Source: Vicinamibacterales bacterium | GTDB lineage: Bacteria; Acidobacteriota; Vicinamibacteria; Vicinamibacterales; UBA2999 | Assembly (NCBI GenBank): GCA_041394705.1 | Contig: JAWKHS010000004.1 | Location: 434,001 to 498,000, forward strand | Direction of reading: 5' to 3' | Length of the DNA: 64,000 nt | Part shown: positions 60,346-64,000 of the stretch, one piece after another | Layout: each line of letters starts with the position of its first letter | How positions within the stretch are numbered: the first letter of the stretch is position 1 | Notes under the pieces: model-generated | The model's input: only the letters and a program-made list of their open reading frames with translations | Database searches by the model: none | What the model was told of the DNA's origin: nothing | Position numbers and translations under genes: made by a program

Positions 60346-62261
60346 CCGGCCGTGGTGGCGCGCGCGAAATGCGAGAGGACGGCGTCGGCGCAGCGCTGCC
60401 CCACCACGGGGACGAGGTCCTCGCGCGTCGCGCGGCGGACGCCCGCCACGCTGCCGAACCGCGTCAGGAGCGCCCGGCGCCGGCGTGCGCCCACGCCCGG
60501 GATCGCATCGAGCTCCGAGGCCAGGTCGCGCCGCCGCCGCGCGGTCCGATGGAACGTGACGGCGAAGCGGTGCGCCTCGTCGCGCACGTGCTGCAGCAGG
60601 CGGAGGGCCGGGCTGGACCGGTCGAACGCCACCGGCACGTCCGAGTCGCGCGTCACCACCAGTTCCTCCTGCTTGGCGAGGCCGACGGCGACCAGATTGG
60701 CCAGCCCCAGACGTTCCAGCGCGCCATACGCAGCGTCCAGTTGCCCCCGCCCGCCGTCGATGACGAGCAGGTCAGGAAACGGCCCCCCGGCCTCCACGAG
60801 CCGCGCGAACCGGCGGTGGACGACCTGGGCCATGGCGGCGAAGTCGTTCAAGAACCGGGGCTCGGGGCCCGGGACTCGGGGCTCGGGACTCGGCGCGATG
60901 CCCGCGCGCCGGGTCGGGTTGCTGCCCGGCACCCGGGCCCCGCCACCCGGAACCCGGGACCCGGGACCCGAGACCCGGTATTTGCGGTACTCCCCCCTGG
61001 CCATGCGGCCGTCTTCGCAGACGACCACCGACGCCACGGTCTCACTGCCCTGCAGCGTCGAGATGTCCACACATTCGATGCGCCGCGGCAGGGCGGGCAG
61101 GGCGAGCGCGTCGCGCAGGCCTTCGAGCGCCGCCAGCGCCTCGCCGGCCGCGGCGCCGCCGGCACGCACCGCGACTTCCGCGTTGCGCGTGGCGAGGTCC
61201 ACGAGGCGGCGCCGGTCGCCGCGCTGCGGCACGAGAAGCCGGACGCGCCTGGCGGCCTTCGCCGTCAGCCACGCCTCGGTCGCCTCGGCATCCTCGATCG
61301 CCACCGGCAGGTCGACCTCGGCCGGCGGCAGGTGGTCCTCGTAGAACTGCTGGAGCCCCGCCGCCACGAGGGCCGCCAGGCCATCGGCGGCGTCGCCGGT
61401 GGCGCTCTGCAGCGTGAGCCGCTCGACCACGCGTCCCCGGCGCACCTGGAACACCTGGAGGACGGCGCGGCCCGCCTCCTGGGCGGCCCCGAACACGTCC
61501 CGGTCGCCGAACGCCGGCGTGGCCATCTTCTGCTGCCGCGCGCCGACGGCCTCCAGGACGCGCATCGCGTCGCGGCGATGGGCGGCCTCCTCGAAGCGCT
61601 CGGCCGCCGCGGCCGCGAGCATGCGCGCCTTCATGTCGTCCACCAGCTCCTCGACGCGGCCCTCGAGCAGCTTGCGCATGTCGTCCACGGCCGCCGCGTA
61701 GCGTTCGGGCGCGCAGACGGTCTCGACACACGGCGCCAGGCAGCGATGGATGTCGTACTCCAGGCACGGCCGGGGCCGCCGGCCCGTGATCACCTCGTTG
61801 CACGACCGCAGGCCGAACAGCTTGTGGCTGAGCCCGATGGTGCGCCTGGCGAGGGTGGCCGGCAGGAAGGGGCCGGCGTACACGTCGCCGTCCCTGGCGA
61901 CCTGTCGGGCGACCAGAACGCGGGGGAACGCTTCGCTGGTCGTGAGGCGCAGGTAGGGGTAGCTCTTGTCGTCGCGCAGCAGGATGTTGAACTTCGGCGC
62001 GCGCTGTTTGATGAGATTGTTCTCGAGCGCCAGGGCCTCGACGACCGAGTCGGTCAGGATGACGTCGAGCGTCGTGACCTCGTCCAGGAGGGCGTCGGTC
62101 TTCGGACCGCTGCCGTAGGCGCCGAGGTAGGTCCGGACCCGATCGCGGAGCACCCGGGCCTTGCCGACGTAGATGGTCTCGCCGGCGGCATTGCCATACA
62201 GGTAGACGCCCGGCTGCTCCGGCAGCCGAGCGATCTGTTCCTTGAGATCCTGAATGGCCAT
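60342..62261 (-). CDS. uvrC: Excinuclease ABC subunit C with a 39-residue repeat-encoded insertion
   Basis: 639 residues: the GIY-YIG nuclease (about 16-95: PGVYLYGNAAGETIYVGKAR), UVR motif (around 205-240), the RNase H-like endonuclease (about 380-560: ECVDISTLQGSETVASVVVC, LLVIDGGRGQLDAAYGALER) and the C-terminal helix-hairpin-helix (LDAIPGVGARRRRALLTRFG). Between GEYRKYRV and NDFAAMAQVV, residues 431-469 are a Gly/Pro/Ser/Arg-rich insert encoded by the heptad repeats at 60857-60980; it keeps the frame and is likely a surface loop. First gene of the uvrC-M50-trpS-scpA-scpB operon. Confidence 0.95.
   Translation of the reverse strand: MAIQDLKEQIARLPEQPGVYLYGNAAGETIYVGKARVLRDRVRTYLGAYGSGPKTDALLDEVTTLDVILTDSVVEALALENNLIKQRAPKFNILLRDDKSYPYLRLTTSEAFPRVLVARQVARDGDVYAGPFLPATLARRTIGLSHKLFGLRSCNEVITGRRPRPCLEYDIHRCLAPCVETVCAPERYAAAVDDMRKLLEGRVEELVDDMKARMLAAAAAERFEEAAHRRDAMRVLEAVGARQQKMATPAFGDRDVFGAAQEAGRAVLQVFQVRRGRVVERLTLQSATGDAADGLAALVAAGLQQFYEDHLPPAEVDLPVAIEDAEATEAWLTAKAARRVRLLVPQRGDRRRLVDLATRNAEVAVRAGGAAAGEALAALEGLRDALALPALPRRIECVDISTLQGSETVASVVVCEDGRMARGEYRKYRVSGPGSRVPGGGARVPGSNPTRRAGIAPSPEPRVPGPEPRFLNDFAAMAQVVHRRFARLVEAGGPFPDLLVIDGGRGQLDAAYGALERLGLANLVAVGLAKQEELVVTRDSDVPVAFDRSSPALRLLQHVRDEAHRFAVTFHRTARRRRDLASELDAIPGVGARRRRALLTRFGSVAGVRRATREDLVPVVGQRCADAVLSHFARATTAG
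60857..60980. repeat. Inverted heptad-repeat element inserted in frame in uvrC
   Basis: Left arm: GGGGCTC, GGGGCCC, GGGACTC, GGGGCTC, GGGACTC (60857-60891). Core: about 33 bases. Right arm: CCCGGCA, CCCGGGC, CCCGCCA, CCCGGAA, CCCGGGA, CCCGGGA, CCCGAGA, CCCGGTA (60925-60980). Same layout and consensus as the rpsA-ihfB element. Insert length relative to a normal UvrC is 117 bases. Confidence 0.88.
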
Positions 62262-62291
62262 GCGCTACTGTTAACGGTCACATTTTAGTCA

Positions 62292-63059
62292 ATGACCTTC
62301 ACAGGGCTCATCGGCGCCGCGTGCATGTTGCCGTTGCGCCTCATCATCAACGCCAGCGTCGCGCTGGGTATCCACCCCAACGTCCTCACCCTCATCGGGG
62401 TCATCATCAACGTCGCCGCCGCCTGGGCCCTGGCCCTGGATCGGTTCATCCTCGCCGGCGTCGTCATGATCTGCGCGAACATCTTCGACTTCATCGACGG
62501 CAAGGTCGCGCACATCACGGGCAAGCACTCGCAGTTCGGGGCGTTCTGGGACTCCACGCTCGACCGCTTCTCGGATCTCGCCCTCTTCACCGGCCTCATC
62601 TGGCTCTATGCGGACCTGGGACGCAAGGGCTACGTGCTCGTCGCGACAGCCGCCCTCATCTTCTCGATCATGACGAGCTACGCGCGCGCCCGCGCCGAGT
62701 CGCTCATCGACAAGTGCAAGGTGGGCTTCATGGAGCGCCCGGAGCGCATCGTGCTCTTCATGATCGGGGCCTTCACCGACCGGATGGCGGCGGTGCTGTG
62801 GGTGATCCTCGTGCTGGCCGTGGTGACGGTGGCCAACCGCATCTACTTCACCTATCTGGCGCTGAACCGGCTGCCGATGCCGGACACGTCAGGCGTGGGC
62901 GGCGCGTTCTGGCGGTTCTTCTTCTGGCGGGACGAGCGGGCGACGCTGCCCTATGACATCTGGGTGGTCGCCATCCTGGCGTTCGTATGGCTCACGCCGC
63001 CCGACTGGCTGCGGGATCCGACGGCGTCGGGCCTGGGCCTCGTCGGCTGGTTCCGCTGA
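62292..63059 (+). CDS. CDP-alcohol phosphatidyltransferase family protein
   Basis: 255 residues, several transmembrane helices. The catalytic motif is DFIDGKVAHITGKHSQFGAF with the following WDSTLDRFSD, corresponding to DxxDGxxAR-x8-GxxxDxxxD, but the Arg is His here (KVAH). The family makes phosphatidylglycerol phosphate, phosphatidylinositol phosphate or related lipids from CDP-diacylglycerol. Alcohol specificity is not decidable. Divergent from uvrC with 30 bases between starts; convergent with Ku. Confidence 0.85.
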   Translation: MTFTGLIGAACMLPLRLIINASVALGIHPNVLTLIGVIINVAAAWALALDRFILAGVVMICANIFDFIDGKVAHITGKHSQFGAFWDSTLDRFSDLALFTGLIWLYADLGRKGYVLVATAALIFSIMTSYARARAESLIDKCKVGFMERPERIVLFMIGAFTDRMAAVLWVILVLAVVTVANRIYFTYLALNRLPMPDTSGVGGAFWRFFFWRDERATLPYDIWVVAILAFVWLTPPDWLRDPTASGLGLVGWFR

Positions 63060-63119
63060 CGCGGACCGCCCCGGAGGCGGGCGCCTAGGCCCAGACGGTC
63101 TTTCGCTGCTCCTGCACGG

Positions 63120-64000
63120 TCACGACGCCTTTCGCTTCCTGGCCACGGCTTTCGGGCCGGCCGTCTTCACGCTCTTCTTCGGCGCGTCCGGCGCCTCGGC
63201 GACCTTGGCCGTCGACTTCTTGCCGGCGCTCACCTGATCCAGGCTGCGGCGCAGGGCCTCCATCAGGTCGATGACCTTCGGGGCGGCCTCTTCCTTCGGC
63301 GCCACCACCTCCTCGCCCGCCACCTTCGCGTCGATGATGGCGCGGAGTCCGGCCTGGTACTCGTCCGTGTAGGTCTTGAGGTCCAGTGGCCCCTCGTAGC
63401 TGGCGATCACCTGCTGCGCCAGCTTGGCCTCCGCCGGCGACACCTTGCCCCGCACCTCGCGGAGCTCGTCTATCTGGTCGATGGTGCGGATCTCGGCGGC
63501 GTGGTGCAGGGTGTACATCACCAGGCCCTGCTTGTGGGGCTTGACCGCCACCAGGTACTCCCGGCCGTGGATGGCCACCTTGCCGATGCCGGCCTTGCCG
63601 GCCATGCCGTCGCGCATCACGGCGTAGGCGTCGGCCGCCATCGGCCCTTCGGGCGCCAGGTAATAGGCCTTGTCCACGTACATCGGGTCGATGTCGTCGG
63701 CTCCCGCGAACTGGACGAGGTTGATCACCTTGGTGGACTCGGTCTTCACCTTGGCGATGTCCTCGTCGTTCACCACCACCCAGCGGCCCTTCTCGAACTC
63801 GTAGCCCTTGACCACCTCGGCACTGGTGATGTCGCGCTCGCAGGTCGGACACCATTTCTTCTGCTGGATGCGCGTCTGGCAGACCTCGTGGAGCTGGTTG
63901 AACGAGATGGTCGCCGCCGACTCCGTGGCCGGATACACACGGACCGGTATCGTGACCAGACTGACCTTCAGGTACCCCTTCCAGGTGGGTCGCGCAGCCA
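63120..64000 (-). CDS. ku: Ku protein (non-homologous end joining), cut one base from the start
   Basis: The reading frame runs from the window edge. The last bases give (A)TG GCT GCG CGA, so the ATG lacks only its A at position 64001 and the protein is 293 residues: AARPTWKGYLKVSLVTIPVR, then QTRIQQKKWCPTCERDITSA, FVVVNDED-like VVVNDEDIAKVK, and YVDKAYYLAPEGPMAADAY. The Ku barrel is followed by a Lys/Ala/Pro-rich tail (GKKSTAKVAEAPDAPKKSVK). Ku binds DNA ends and recruits LigD, whose gene is probably beyond the edge. Confidence 0.95.
   Translation of the reverse strand, partial: AARPTWKGYLKVSLVTIPVRVYPATESAATISFNQLHEVCQTRIQQKKWCPTCERDITSAEVVKGYEFEKGRWVVVNDEDIAKVKTESTKVINLVQFAGADDIDPMYVDKAYYLAPEGPMAADAYAVMRDGMAGKAGIGKVAIHGREYLVAVKPHKQGLVMYTLHHAAEIRTIDQIDELREVRGKVSPAEAKLAQQVIASYEGPLDLKTYTDEYQAGLRAIIDAKVAGEEVVAPKEEAAPKVIDLMEALRRSLDQVSAGKKSTAKVAEAPDAPKKSVKTAGPKAVARKRKAS

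Noticed and set aside
60857..60980. A CRISPR-like repeat in uvrC
   Set aside because: The units are contiguous 7-mers without spacers, and no cas gene is near.
63060..63119. Terminator between the phosphatidyltransferase and Ku genes
   Set aside because: Only a 5-bp CCGCC/GGCGG stem without a T-run is visible, too weak to call.

Overview
The window is very G+C-rich, gene-dense bacterial chromosome. It most resembles an acidobacterium of the Vicinamibacteria type. Support for this is a secreted VWFA-related protein of the family typical of Acidobacteriota (45865-47979), a DUF6677-like membrane protein, a DUF6600/FecR-like protein, full-length RNA polymerase-type -35/-10 promoters next to leaderless-looking starts, and the overall housekeeping mix. 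The assignment is an inference from gene content; there is no rRNA or tRNA here to confirm it. I saw no phage, IS element, transposase, CRISPR array or defence island. No stretch longer than about 300 bases lacks a gene.

Layout. 1-4372: minus-strand operon DUF6677 - small membrane protein - VanZ - crotonase - ribH - nusB - lysS - lolC/E (cut by the window edge). 4387-10726: plus-strand efflux cassette of TetR, membrane-fusion lipoprotein, and one giant ORF joining an RND pump to a TolC-type outer-membrane channel. 10768-16043: purine salvage (PfkB kinase, mtnP), then methylmalonyl-CoA/acyl-CoA genes (an epimerase fused to a metallo-beta-lactamase-fold hydrolase, meaB, acyl-CoA dehydrogenase). 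16243-21352: a small outer-membrane protein, two tandem paralogous secreted proteins, hemW, a dnaC-like loader, and a dnaJ-hspR heat-shock pair with a HAIR-like operator. 21503-31198: FecR/DUF6600 protein, class A PBP, prfB with its programmed frameshift, lnt, SPOR protein, TPR protein, V4R-like protein. 31236-42010: mobA, argS, a glutamine-amidotransferase-like hydrolase, an RNA methyltransferase, an unknown protein, birA, nadC, valS, a receiver-domain protein. 42055-45791: the two methylmalonyl-CoA mutase subunits, a glutamate dehydrogenase-type gene, and a strong hairpin terminator. 45865-54112: VWFA protein, acyl-CoA dehydrogenase, CopZ-like protein, then an indel-damaged tract (ACAD-like gene, HIT gene, rpsA) with ihfB, and a histone-H1-like/DUF6335 protein divergent from rpsA. 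54210-64000: cmk, an alpha/beta hydrolase, rluB, the operon uvrC - M50 protease - trpS - scpA - scpB, a CDP-alcohol phosphatidyltransferase, and Ku.

How the parts fit. mce-like, meaB, mcmA1 and mcmA2 together supply propionyl/methylmalonyl-CoA conversion, with the acyl-CoA dehydrogenases and crotonase feeding acyl-CoA oxidation. TetR, the fusion protein and the RND-OMF protein can form a complete tripartite exporter. Many minus-strand genes are coupled by 4-base ATGA or GTGA overlaps, which I used to choose starts.

The most unusual features are the following. Inverted arrays of 7-base repeats (GGGnCTC/CCCGnGn) lie between rpsA and ihfB, and a 117-nt in-frame copy sits inside uvrC. There are two gene fusions (RND-OMF and epimerase-MBL). 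A set of -10-like TAnnnT boxes lies only 6-9 bases before start codons, which predicts leaderless mRNAs. A lysine/alanine-rich tail is joined to DUF6335. A local cluster of frameshifts at about 50.0-52.4 kb includes one in the essential gene rpsA, so that tract probably contains consensus errors.
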